64,000 nucleotides of DNA from NCBI RefSeq assembly GCF_032854445.1, contig NC_088298.1:9533504-9597503 (forward strand). The letters are read 5' to 3'. Position 1 is the stretch's first letter. Each line of letters begins with the position of its first letter. The notes below the pieces were generated by a model that saw only the letters and a list, made by a program, of their open reading frames with translations, made no database searches and had not been told where the DNA came from. This DNA is from Liolophura sinensis. Its lineage: Eukaryota > Mollusca > Polyplacophora > Chitonida > Chitonidae. Below, one piece after another: positions 35,685 through 45,540 of this stretch. The translations under genes were made by a program, and so were the position numbers.

Positions 35685-36369
35685 TGTTAAGATATAAGTG
35701 GATTCGTTGTTTCTTTTTTTGATAGATAGTAGTATACCTTATAGCTCATTTCTTCCAAAACTAGTGTCTCAAGGATTTTTTTTATAAAACACTGAATTGT
35801 GTCTTAAGTTTCTTGAAGTTCACAATGAATGTAATTTCTTTGTCAGTAAATATCGCTCTATTTCATAATTGTGTTTTTAAAAAGTGAGAAGTAAAAATTC
35901 AGAATTCCTCTTATAAATCAGCGCAACGGGTTTATGCAGCGTGTTCTGTATAGAATTACTCATTGTACTGGTTTGAGTTGGACATGTGAACACTTGCAAA
36001 CAAAGTGCAACTGAGGCGGCAGACAGAAATAAATCTTACCAGAGCTATGTTTAATCTGACCAGACCAGCTGGATAGCGAATTTCTTGTCAAACATAGACG
36101 GAGGCGGCAGGAGATTATTGACCAGAGGCTTCAAGTACACGTGTCCTTGGTCGGATTTCTTTGTTTAACCTACACGAAGCTTGGCCACGATCGCTATATT
36201 TTACGAAGGTACAAGATAACATAGAAAACCAAAGAGCCGGAACAAAATTAAGGAGTAAAATTAGAATTGGTTTGATTTGATTTATTTGATTTTTACCTAA
36301 TGTTACGTTATTGGATGCCAGAATACCACCAACAAACCTGCGTAGCCAGCAGGTCGCTTCGCTCAGCAA
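35685..36369. other. noncoding stretch
   Basis: GGAGGCGGCAG-type blocks occur at 36015 and 36102. No element or gene recognised. Confidence 0.35.
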
Positions 36370-36540
36370 CTGTACTTACTTATTTATTTTTTTTTTTTTT
36401 TTTATTGTCGTTTAACGTCATACTCAAGAATTTTTCACTTATAACGTGGTGGTCAGATTTATTTGAGCAGAAAACCGGAGAGCCGGGCGTAAACCACGAA
36501 CCTTTGGCAAATTAATAACGCTCTTACCAACGTGACGTAC
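36370..36540 (-). mobile_element. SINE-C copy, headless
   Basis: ACTTATTTATTTTTTTTTTT, GTCGTTTAACGTCATACTCA, AGAATTTTTCACTTATAACG, ACCGGAGAGCCGGGCGTAAA, CCACGAACCTTTGGCAAATT and CCAACGTGACGT. Confidence 0.8.
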
Positions 36541-36699
36541 AGATATGTACAGCACATTCACGGAAAAAGAGCGCATAACGGAAGCATTTGCATTCGCGTA
36601 AGGGCAGATTTGCATGAAGATATGCAACATGGATTGGAACACAATGGTCTGATTTATTTGTTTTGTACGTTATGCGCACTTTTAAGCTTTCCTAGCGGG

Positions 36700-36775
36700 G
36701 GATTGTTTGTGTTATTTGGTTCGTTGTTTGGCTTATACGACGGCGGCCAGCATTGTTGTGGAAAGAAACTGTTAT
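36700..36775 (-). mobile_element. SINE-A remnant
   Basis: TTGGTTCGTTGTTTGGCTTA, TACGACGGCGGCCAGCATTG and TTGTGGAAAGAAACTG. Confidence 0.7.
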
Positions 36776-37916
36776 GTGTTCGCTGTGTGTCGTCGGAAAG
36801 TATGAAACTTGTAAGATTAATATAACAAGATAATGGTAATAAATGGTAATATTTTCAGAGGATAATTTACATATGCTATGCAGGAAAAATTGTGCAATCA
36901 TACTTCCCTTAAAACTACATTTGTCAATCACGGATGCTGAATAAGTGCTAATAAGTTTACCTCAGCGGCTGTATGTCTCTGAGCACAATCACCCATGTCT
37001 AAACACCTTGTATCGTGTGTCGCGGTGATTGACGCTCAACGCCCAATTTGCAACTGGAAAATTTGCTGGAATTTCTTAAATTTTGGTCCTTTGTTAACAC
37101 ACGATAGACAAATTGCCTTCTAACGCGTGGGCGTTTTAATTGGGCCTTTGTTAAAAGAGTTTTTTTTCCATTGTTGATAGGACAACCAGTGACCGGGTAC
37201 CCGGGGTCAGTTCGGGAACCTGACAATTCCTACTTGGAAAGTTATCAAAATTCAGTGAAACTCGAAAATTGCGACAAAACGCACTTGTCCAAGGGGGCCT
37301 CCTTAACTTCCTGTCCTTAACGACTTGATCCAAGCTTTCTCCTTTGATGAATTGTTATAGGCGCCAATTAGCCTCGTCACGTGACAGCTACACCCCTCTC
37401 GTCTGCGTCAGTGAAAATCACCAGGCTTGCTCTCGTGAGGATACATCGACCTCTGGAGCAAATCAGGAAAGTGACTATTGTTTGTGGTCAAAACTTGTGG
37501 CTGTGTCCCGGAAAATATACTTTGTTCCTCTACGGCTAAGTTTGAAGCGCGAGTTATAGTACTGGTCATTTCTTAACGAGGCCAACCGGTCAATGGGATG
37601 CTCGCACCCTTTTTGAACCTCTTGAAAAAAACGCGAAATCTCTTTCATTCCCCAAAGCGGCGGTCAGGGAGTGTTGCAGCTGCTGAAGTCATTGAAGAAA
37701 ACTGACAAAACACGGTCTGAAAATCCTTTTTCGAGAAGCTGAAAAGACTGGTCATCTTTGACCGTTCGGAAAGGGAAAAGGTCTTAGTCTCGCGCGAGAC
37801 ACCATAGAAACAGAACACGTGTATCACCTCCCCTGCATAATCTTAATCCCCACTCAAAAATTTCTTTTGTGTATGTGTGGGTGTTCAGATAAAGAAAAAG
37901 AGAGACCACCCCATCC
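36776..37916. other. noncoding stretch with a GC-rich palindrome
   Basis: TGACCGGGTACCCGGGGTCA at 37190-37209 contains the perfect palindrome CCGGGTACCCGG, flanked by inverted TGACC/GGTCA half-sites. Open frames on both strands (36999-37559) overlap and lack motifs. Confidence 0.35.
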
Positions 37917-37952
37917 ATGTCTTCATCCTATTCTATTTCTTTAATTTGCCAG

Positions 37953-38044
37953 ATCGTTTTTCATTCTGGATCTAAACAGTCTTTCTCTGTGAGACAATAT
38001 CCGAAAACAAACCTCAAACACGAGCTGGTCAGTTTGTTGAGAAG
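37953..38044 (+). CDS. candidate internal exon, product unknown
   Basis: Seen: a strong acceptor (pyrimidine-rich tract then TTTGCCAG at 37945-37952) and a strong donor GAAG|GTAAGC (38041-38050) bound 92 bases that are fully open in one frame. The peptide starts IVFHSGSKQSFSVRQ and ends in a Leu-rich stretch. The frame runs open back to an in-frame ATG at 37917-37919, so the segment could instead be part of a first exon of 128 bases. An in-frame stop follows directly after the donor, as expected of an intron. The donor phase (two bases of a codon) fits the candidate last exon at 41027. No family is recognised. Two good splice sites 92 bases apart with an open frame can arise by chance in 64 kb. 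Confidence 0.3.
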
Positions 38045-38994
38045 GTAAGCCCCAGATTGGGGACGATTGAAGAACAGCTCACAAACATCAGTTTACAACG
38101 GGTTAGATCGCACGATTCGTTGAGTTTAATTTCCAGTTTCTTTTCACCTCTTCATTTGAAGAGCGTCTTGAACAAAGGGCAAGAACTGTGCGACGTCTGC
38201 TTCGCCGCCAGGTGGGGTACTGTTTGTTTAAGATTTCTTTGTGGTACATTAACGAACCTGTAAAGAAATGCGGTTGCCCGGCGAAGAGTCCTTATTTTTT
38301 GGGAAGATAACGACGGTTTTAAGAAGACCAATAAAACTTAGACAAACAAAGTCTCGTGGGCACGTTGACACGCGCTAAGAGACAGAAGGAGGGAGGGGCT
38401 GTGCCGAGAGCCGAGGGTAGTCTAACATCTGCTCATTTGGAGGATCAAATTACTGACTCTTTTTACCTCCAAATTTAAAAAAAACACGATTTCATGATAA
38501 ACAGACAATTAGATGGTTATATATTCTGTATGGTATAATTAGTAGTTGAGTAAAGGATAATTTCAAATTTAAATGATAAAACAATATTTTCAGATTAAAT
38601 TGCTCTAGTTTACGCATAAGGTGACATTTACTCCGATATAAGTACCCCTTTAGCAATTCGAAATTCTCGTACAACACTCCTTCCATTAAGACTACTTGGC
38701 ACTTCTTTGGAAATTGACAAAATACATACTTCCAGTTTTCCCGGTTTGAAAGTGTCCGTCAAAAGACATCAGATTTTTTTTACATTTGAGAGAGTCGTTC
38801 TTTAGACATAAAGAAGGTTTTTAAAATTGTGTGTCTTATAGTCGTATAGATAAGAACAATGCTTCACTCAAAAAAATTGATCTGTTGACTTTAACACTCT
38901 GTTGCCTGAGTACGTGGTGCGAGAATGTAGTTTGTTATTATAACACAATATTCTGTCATATTGAACATAATATTCTGTTAAACTAATAGAATCT
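38045..38994. other. noncoding stretch
   Basis: Would be intron if the exon at 37953-38044 is real. The flanking 38060-38230 also reads openly for 68 codons on the plus strand but with no motif. Confidence 0.35.
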
Positions 38995-39205
38995 TTATTT
39001 ATTTATTTATTTGTTGATTGGTGTTTTTCGCGGCACTAAAGAATATTTCACTTATACGACGGCGGCCAGCATTATGGTAGGAGGAAACCGGGCAGAACCC
39101 GGGGGGAACCCACGACCATCCGCAGGTTGTTGCCAGACCTTCCCACGTACGGCCGGAGAGGAAGACAGCAGTTGGACTTGAACTCACTGCGACCGCATTC
39201 ATATA
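38995..39205 (-). mobile_element. SINE-A copy, nearly consensus
   Basis: A (TTTA)n tail complement, then GATTGGTGTTTTTCGCGGCA, CACTTATACGACGGCGGCCA, GGTAGGAGGAAACCGGGCAG, ACCCACGACCATCCGCAGGT and CGTACGGCCGGAGAGGAAGA. It ends in the B-box region TTGGACTTGAACTCACTGCG, without the A box. Confidence 0.93.
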
Positions 39206-39439
39206 TAGTTCACTGCAAACTGACAGCTGACACACCATACGATCATTTTTAATGAAACCAGATATCACAGGGATAAGTGAAAACGTAGCTACGTATAGCA
39301 TGTACAGTTCACATCGTTATTTACCGTACAGTTTTCTGTTCTCGTATTTTCAACACAACACAGTTTTTAGCCACGACAAAAGTAATGTTTTGGTTATATT
39401 ACTCGTATGGGTCAATCCCATGTGAGGCAGGAATATTTC

Positions 39440-39935
39440 TTCATAAACTAAACCAGTGACATCTGAATATTGACGGGGCCCTCCGTGGTCGGGGTGGTTA
39501 GCACGCCTGCACAGCGCAATGGCCCAAGAGCCTCTGACCAATGTTGTCGCTGTGAGTTCAGTTCAGTTCAGTTCAGTTCAGTTCCCGCTTGCTTCCTCGC
39601 CCGCTTCCTCTCCCGGTTTCCCTCGGTCTCTGCCTAGATCCCCCCCCCCCCACCACAATGATGGGCGCCGTCGTATAAGTGAAATATTCTCGAGATGGCA
39701 TAAAACACCAGTCACATAAAGCATATCTAAATATTTGCATTTAACATCTTAGCAATCTTTACATACTTCTGCTTAAGCCATTTCTGGACGTCATTTGCTA
39801 CTTTTCAAGCATTTGGAATATAAACTATATACAACTATATAAAGGCAAATTAACGAGAGGTCGGATTTCTTGTTGACCATTGCCAACTATCACACTATCG
39901 TCGCTGCTTTAGGTTCCATTGTGTTGTTCTTTTTT
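39440..39935 (+). repeat. dispersed repeat DR2, copy 3, split by SINE-A
   Basis: Left part ACCAGTGACATCTGAATATT (39452-39471) and right part from 39736 (ACTTCTGCTTAAGCCATTTC, TTTCAAGCATTTGGAATATA, AACTATCACACTATCGTCGC) align with the 34-kb copy, with the SINE-A copy at 39474 between them. Confidence 0.65.
39474..39720 (+). mobile_element. SINE-A, full length, with microsatellite at B box
   Basis: Head CGGGGCCCTCCGTGGTCGGG and GGTTAGCACGCCTGCACAGC, B-box region grown to a GTTCA repeat (39553-39587), C tract of 12 (39640-39651), then the usual 3' end. It is flanked by ATCTGAATATT (39461-39471) and ATCTAAATATT (39725-39735), a target-site duplication with one mismatch. It lies inside DR2. Confidence 0.93.
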
Positions 39936-40027
39936 GTATTTGGACTCCATGATAATAAATATGAACTTGATAAATATTGTCATCGACGGTTTAAGGAATA
40001 ATTCATTTTTTATTTAATTATTTCTTT

Positions 40028-40137
40028 ACTGTAATTCCTCAACCTTTTCGCATGTTTGTAAAGTGTTTATTCAAGCATATCATGAAGGCATTATTCTGTA
40101 TAAACCGATAAAACTATTTTTAAAAATATGAAATACT
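40028..40137 (-). repeat. dispersed repeat DR3, copy 3
   Basis: The complement reads TTTTATCGGTTTATACAGAA, TAATGCCTTCATGATATGCT, TGAATAAACACTTTACAAAC and GAGGAATTACAGTAAAG, matching 12805-12917. Confidence 0.7.
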
Positions 40138-41026
40138 TTTAATAAATCTTCGTGCATACTTGTGACTCTCAGAACTTCATCCGGAGAGCCAGCTGTAGAT
40201 CCTACAACCGGTGTCAACTGCTCGGGACTAACATCGTAGGAGCCGTCCCTCAAGGCCCAGAGAACAATGAAGGTTAATTATCTCATCTTCAAAACAAATT
40301 ACATAAAATAACAAAACCGAGAGTTAGTGATATGTATGTAGTGGTGAACTTCTTAGTTTAATTTTTAATTTAAACAAGATACTTCATCTCATTATTCATG
40401 CCATTATTTTAAAGATTATCAAAGACGAAAATTGTAACTTCGGCTTTCAAACGTTTAAAAAGTTTCTTGATCCTTGAGAAAGGTTGTAATTATTAAAATT
40501 TGTTCACAGCATGTTTTTGAACATGCCCGTGACACATTTCTCCCAGCTGTTCTTTACACATGCACGGAATTTTAATGCTCTGAAAGATTAGCATTTGAAA
40601 TCAGTCCGCATGTGCGATGAACTCTAATGCTTGGGAGTATGCGCAGTAGAAACAGAGCACTGATGACCTAGTTGAAAACCGGGACAAGATGGCGGCCCGT
40701 TATGCAATTTCTGTTTACCTATCTGGGTACGGGGCCTGTTCGTAATTTATGACCGTGCTGGGAGCGGATAAGAGACGTGCCCAATCCTCAGGGCTTGTAT
40801 TCCACACCAGTGTGTGAATCGAACAGCTTACACAAAGAAAATGTCACGACACCGACTCTAGACCCCCCAAAGCAAACTCAAAGGCTGGCATTATACAGGG
40901 GTCAGTGCTACGCCATACATATTTTAATACAGTGACAGGTCCATGGAACGACGCATTATAGATTGTTGTTATTAGACACGGGCAAATTCAAACCTTTATA
41001 CGCAAACCTCTTTTTCTTATTTCCAG
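40138..41026. other. noncoding stretch with YY1-like start context
   Basis: ACAAGATGGCGGCC at 40684-40697 fits both a YY1 site and a good translation-start context. The frame (MAARYAISVYLSGYG) stops after 18 codons, with a possible donor after LSG. No supporting acceptor exon was found, so only the motif is noted. Confidence 0.25.
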
Positions 41027-41183
41027 CCAACTGACGAGTGTTGCTCTCTGTCAGGACAATCCTGTGCCTGTTGACACAGCTTTTTGTCAAACAAAAATTC
41101 CGGAAACCGTCTGGTTTGGGAAAATAACTGTGGCTGTTGTGATAATAGCACTTGATATACACAACGACTCAACCGGTCAATAA
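41027..41183 (+). CDS. candidate last exon, product unknown
   Basis: Seen: pyrimidine tract and acceptor CTTATTTCCAG (41016-41026), then one base plus 51 codons to a TAA at 41181-41183. A polyadenylation signal AATAAA follows at 41334. The peptide begins QLTSVALCQDNPVPVDTAFC; its CX10C spacing followed by a Pro faintly recalls the C-terminal part of a thrombospondin type-1 repeat, but the Trp-containing half is absent, so this is not a family call. The entry phase matches the donor of the exon at 37953-38044. A 68-codon minus-strand frame overlaps. No search was possible. Confidence 0.22.
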
Positions 41184-41267
41184 CCTTTTATCGTTTTCGT
41201 TGTATTTTTTTCATTTTTGATTTTCCTTAAAAGCTTTTCAGTCAGTGATGTTTCCTAAAGTTGCCAG

Positions 41268-41336
41268 GAACGTCATACAGACATACATGTAGCAAGGTCA
41301 ATAACGTCATACAGACATACATGTAGCAAGGTCAAT
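41268..41336. repeat. 34-bp tandem duplication
   Basis: ACGTCATACAGACATACATG + TAGCAAGGTCAATA occurs twice in direct succession. The second copy leads into the AATAAA at 41334-41339. Confidence 0.9.
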
Positions 41337-41339
41337 AAA
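41334..41339 (+). other. polyadenylation signal (candidate)
   Basis: AATAAA lies 151 bases downstream of the stop of the candidate last exon. It also lies within a duplicated tract, so it has no independent weight. Confidence 0.2.
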
Positions 41340-41789
41340 GTTGTAAGTTATGCCAACATTGGTGAAGGTCATTGGTAAATAAGGTTAGTTCCAACGCCAC
41401 GATTCTTTTTAACAGAGATCGTCGTTGACGTCACACTGGAAGCTGCTTAATTTCTAGACTGACCGCTGGGCCCTTAAGAAAACTGAACTTTAAAGCCATT
41501 TTTACCCTCCAAAACAGAGGCTGAAATATTTTTTGTAGTGTTATATCTTATTACACGTCCTAAACTGAACATTAAGAAATAAGTCCAAAGCGTTTCATGT
41601 ATCCTCTATATACAAGCTTATGCGAGAATCAAGAGTTTACGAATCTGTTATGAGATAAAATATGTTATCATTTCAGAAAGAAATCCCGCATCACAACAAG
41701 AGGCGACACTGTAAATTTGAATTGTTCGAACACGTAAAAAAAAATTACATTAACACCCATACTAATAGTAAAAAGTAAAATTCAAGTAA

Positions 41790-41985
41790 AATTCAAATAT
41801 GGAAGTTATGTGAATTATTAAAGGCATACAGCATAGAGAGTAAAACCAGAGCAGCGACGACGCTATGATAGTTGGCGAATGGGTCACACGTAACCAGTGA
41901 AATATGACATGCACATGGTGACGAAGAGAGGACGGGCACAGACAACACGACATATATACATATATTAGTTTACATGGCGACACCA
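41790..41985 (-). repeat. dispersed repeat DR2, copy 4
   Basis: The complement reads CACTGGTTACGTGTGACCCA, TTCGCCAACTATCATAGCGT, CGTCGCTGCTCTGGTTTTAC and CTCTATGCTGTATGCC, matching the 3' parts of the copies at 28.0, 34.7 and 39.9 kb. Confidence 0.7.
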
Positions 41986-42092
41986 TTCCACAGAATTATT
42001 TACGCCAAGGCAATAAGATGTGTTTCAGGGATTTAGGCTGCTCTAATCAACCGTAGTCAGTCCATGCAGAACTATTGTCACAATGCTGTAGC

Positions 42093-42557
42093 CTAAAATC
42101 TGTGGATCCTACATAAATAACTCCTCACAGCTTTTAAAACTAACCTTGCATTTTTCGGTGGACAAAGCACACTCCTCAGAGTTGGGTTAACATTTCCAAC
42201 ATCTGCAACGTCAGAAAAGAAGATTAGTCTCTGAGCAGTGTACTGCGGACACACGAGTAAAACATGATGGATGGTCTCCTCAGCCTGACAAACATTACAC
42301 AGATCTGAATCTCCTACCTTGAATCTTTTTAAGTAGCTATTAACTGGGAGATGCCCTGACCGAAGTGGGAAACACAAGATTTCTGCTTTTCTGCTAGAAA
42401 AGGGAAAAGGGAGGATGTTATGAAGTTTGACAACATGGTTAAATGAGTGATAAAAACCACCCTTCTCTGAAGCGTCCCACTCAGTTTGCCATAGTTTAAA
42501 TGACTTCACTTCATTTTGGGCCTTGGATGTGGTCAGTTTGAAATTAGAGGAATTCAC
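42093..42557 (-). mobile_element. 3' end of non-LTR retrotransposon ORF2 (reverse-transcriptase polyprotein C-terminus), 5'-truncated
   Basis: The minus strand is open for about 155 codons to a TAG at 42095-42093. Residues 20-65 hold a linker with Trp residues (FKLWQTEWDASEKGGFY). Residues 66-105 read RSGHLPVNSYLKRFKVGDSD then LCNVC..H....C, a CX2C-X7-HX4C zinc-knuckle-like motif (Cys87, Cys90, His98, Cys103) followed by PQY. This order, with RxGH upstream and a CCHC motif just before a short tail, is typical of the region after the RNase H domain in LINE polyproteins of the Jockey/I-like groups. An in-frame stop lies immediately upstream and I do not see RNase H or reverse-transcriptase motifs beyond it. 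This is therefore a 5'-truncated, dead copy, as is usual for LINEs. The 3' end has no visible poly(A). Clade not assigned. The first codon is GTG, so no true start is claimed. Confidence 0.72.
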
Positions 42558-42569
42558 GCAGCCTTAGGG

Positions 42570-42873
42570 CTCGTTTGGCTAGACAGATAACACTACAGTA
42601 AATTGCCAACGAAGTATATGTACTACACAGAGCTACATTGATATTTAATGTAAGGTTTTATTTTTCTTCTGGTCATGAGAAATAACCACGGTCATCCGAC
42701 CACTAGGACATCTACTCCACATAAAAAAGAGGAAAACAGTTTAGAACAACAACAAAATATTATTTATTACTTCGTGTTATCGCCGGGCTATGGAACCATG
42801 GTACAATGGTATGACGATGGTATGACGATGGCCTTACCAGGCTTCCATAGTTAACTAAGGTTAGACTACACAA
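42570..42873. other. noncoding stretch
   Basis: Contains a short direct duplication GGTATGACGATGGTATGACG (from about 42808). Nothing else is seen. Confidence 0.4.
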
Positions 42874-43034
42874 ATGGAGAAGCACAAGAGCGACAGACGT
42901 CTAATTATGGTTACTGAAGCTCCACGAACAACAGGAGCGGGGAATAAAAAAAAATTCCTCCGTGAATGCAGAAAAAATGTTGACGTTTCCCTCAGATGTA
43001 AGTATATCGTCATCAAGCGCACGTGGTGTCGGTA
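42874..43034 (+). CDS. small open frame or candidate first exon, unknown
   Basis: ATG at 42874 opens 53 codons to a TAA at 43032-43034. The peptide starts MEKHKSDRRLIMVTEAPRTT and is rich in Lys/Arg. Two donor-like sites lie inside or at its end: CAGAT|GTAAGT at about 42996 and TCG|GTAAGA at about 43031. Either would make this a first exon. Minus-strand frames of 94 and 162 codons cover the same bases and one cannot be preferred by eye. No family recognised. Confidence 0.2.
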
Positions 43035-44112
43035 AGAGCCACGTGTGATATGTAATCCGCAGTCTTGTAGGTGGTAACAGTTGATGAGCATGCGCCAGGT
43101 GGACAGAGCTAGTAGCACTATGGTGACTAGAGACAGCTGTGATTCGGTCGATGCAGGGGGAAACAGTACCCTTTGGGAAATGCAACCAAAGGTATTATCG
43201 GATGAAAAAAGGGGGCGAGGTTGGAGGGATGTAGTCTTCAAGGAGTTTATTGTCTCTGTTCTAGTGAGACTATCCAGACAAGGGTTTGTTATAATAGTCA
43301 CACTTGTGCAGCACAATACGAGCGTTGGGTGAAATTGATTAGCCGTCACTCAAGCACGTGCCTATTCCCACAGCATAAGAAAATTTACCACCCTTTAGAT
43401 AATCCTCTTGGATCATAGAAATCAATGTTACAGTAGCTCTTGAAGGGGTGGGCGTCAATGGACTAGAGTTAATCAGCCTTCGTCCTTCCCTGCACCACCC
43501 CACAACTCCCCATCCAATACGAGTAAACAAAACCTGCCCAACGAGCTTCTCTCACATCGAACCCTCATGCATTCGATCAGCTAGTACATTTCATACTGAC
43601 CACGTGATCAATTCGTCGAATCAGGCATTGTTACTAGCCACCAATTACAGGCCTCCCCTGTTTGTCCCACTGTCACCTGATTTCATTTATTCGACAGATA
43701 ATGGGTAACAGACGATTACATAACTTACGTGCATAGCTTTGTGTATAGTGCCAATCTAAAATATAAATTTCAGACTTGTTGTCCAGAATGATAAAACCCG
43801 AGTCCATGCAATTCATGTAAAAGAAAGCCTGAATGAGTGAGTAGAGCGGAACGCCACTTCAGCAGTATTAAAGATATATAGTAGCGACAGTCATTGGAAT
43901 ATGTTTTCCCTTCGCATTGGCGATTCGGGTCCAAGCTGGACTGACCAATATTCTCCTGTTATGAAGTACTACATTCCCGGCCCTCCAATCGACACCGCAA
44001 ACGTAACAAAATGAACGATATAGACTGCACAGTTGTTAAATTATCTATTTATTAATTAAGGTTACGATTCCTTCAAATTACCATACACTTTAAACGTGAA
44101 CCTGAAGAATAA
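43035..44112. other. noncoding stretch
   Basis: Overlapping open frames on both strands (43081-43708) lack motifs. No repeat recognised. Confidence 0.35.
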
Positions 44113-44165
44113 TTCTGGCCGTCGTCGTAAAGTGAAAACACCAATCAAATAAATGAATAAATAAA
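44113..44165 (+). mobile_element. SINE-A 3' fragment
   Basis: TTCTGGCCGTCGTCGTAAAG, TGAAAACACCAATCAAATAA and an AAATAAA tail. The AATATTCTTGAGTACGGCGT segment is deleted. Confidence 0.8.
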
Positions 44166-44196
44166 GGAACACGAAGAGTCTTGTAAAAGACAAGGT

Positions 44197-44335
44197 GGTT
44201 TATGTATTTATTGGGACTTATTGGGACCTAACGTATTACTAGAGATTGTTTTTACTTATTCAAAAACGGTAAGGTTTATGGGTGGACGAAACCCGGGGTA
44301 AACCATCGCCTTTCGGTTGAAATCTGACACACTTA
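44197..44335 (-). mobile_element. SINE-C copy, diverged
   Basis: TTTATGTATTTATTGGGACT at the tail side, AAGGTTTATGGGTGGACGAA, ACCCGGGGTAAACCATCGCC and TTTCGGTTGAAATCTGACAC. Confidence 0.6.
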
Positions 44336-44920
44336 CTGACTTACTGTTTTAAACGAATAAGCCAGATACTTCCTTTACCACCCTCACCACCTTTTTCTGT
44401 TTCACGCAATGTGCAGTACAACTACTTGTAATTATATGTATATCTTGCGACGAAACACATGCAACAGATTCTGGCGTAGCAATCTGTAAACCAGCTGCAT
44501 GCAAATGTGCAGTTTTGAAAATATTTACTATCAGCAGTTACAGCCTTCTGTTGGCTTGTAACTGCTTATAGTTAAACCGCCTTTGCACGATGCGATTTGT
44601 CGAACAGACTCGTCGAAATCCACTAGTGGAATCAAAACCACTTTCAACACCATTAAAAAACCGTTTCATAAGCCGCGTTTGGAACTCCACTCTGCGAACT
44701 GACAAATACAACAACCGAATGACTCAGCGCACGTTCTTATTTTCACCTGACTAGCCGATTCTGACGGGTCGACTCGTGTGTCGAACTGTTTGAACTCAGC
44801 TTAACAACGATCACCTTCGACTATGCAATTCAATATTTCGATCATTCGGGTTACCCGCAAGGATTAACACTGAGATAAATGGGCAAAAGACTCATTTTTT
44901 CCGACTCCTAAAGTTTAAAG
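44336..44920. other. noncoding stretch, no recognised element
   Basis: Unique sequence flanking the TIR element. Nothing supported. Confidence 0.4.
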
Positions 44921-45540
44921 CACTAAATATCGGGTGGGCATATAAAAATGGGCCCTACTTTGACACTCAATATCTCCAAAACCCTCTTACGTCAGCTTCT
45001 AAAAATTTACAGTCAAAAGCCATTATGTTTTAAGTATACAGACCAAATTTCAATTTCATCCTTTAAGATTTCTGTTCATGGGACCAAAATCAAAATAGAG
45101 TCAAAAACACATGTTCTCGACAATTCAAAATGATGTTCTACCTTGTTTTACTTGCAAAGGTGACCAATTCCTTGTCCGCCGCGGAGAAAACCATCTTGAT
45201 TCAGCAAAACTTGTGCCTATCTGGTAGAAGGCAGACAATGTTTCCAGACAACACTTGATTGACGCGTGTCACACAGGTGCAGCGCGCGCTCTACTTATGA
45301 CTCCTGACAGGTGATGAAATGTGGGCCACCGGAACACTTTCCGGTTTTTGAAGCTATGTTTTCATTTTAACCCTGTGTACAGACTACTCAAGCTATGACC
45401 TTGAAAATTGGTCAGTATATTGACAAAATCGTGCCATTTGAATGTCTAAAAAGTTTGAAAGGGTATGAGCAAAGGATAATGGAGCAATGCAGCATCAAAG
45501 TACGGCCCATTTTTTTATGCCCACCCGATATAGTACACTG
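44921..45540. mobile_element. non-autonomous terminal-inverted-repeat element, ~620 bp
   Basis: Left end ATATCGGGTGGGCATATAAA + AATGGGCCCTACTTTGA (from about 44927) and the complement of the right end ATATCGGGTGGGCATAAAAA + AATGGGCCGTACTTTGA (to about 45532) match at about 34 of 37 positions. CACT lies just outside both ends (44921-44924 and 45536-45539), a possible short target-site duplication. The inside encodes no transposase: short frames at 44948-45133 and 45412-45540 have no motif. Superfamily not assigned. Confidence 0.75.

Noticed and set aside
42861-43349. 162-codon minus-strand frame
   Set aside because: No recognisable motif, starts without support, and competing frames of similar quality lie on both strands.
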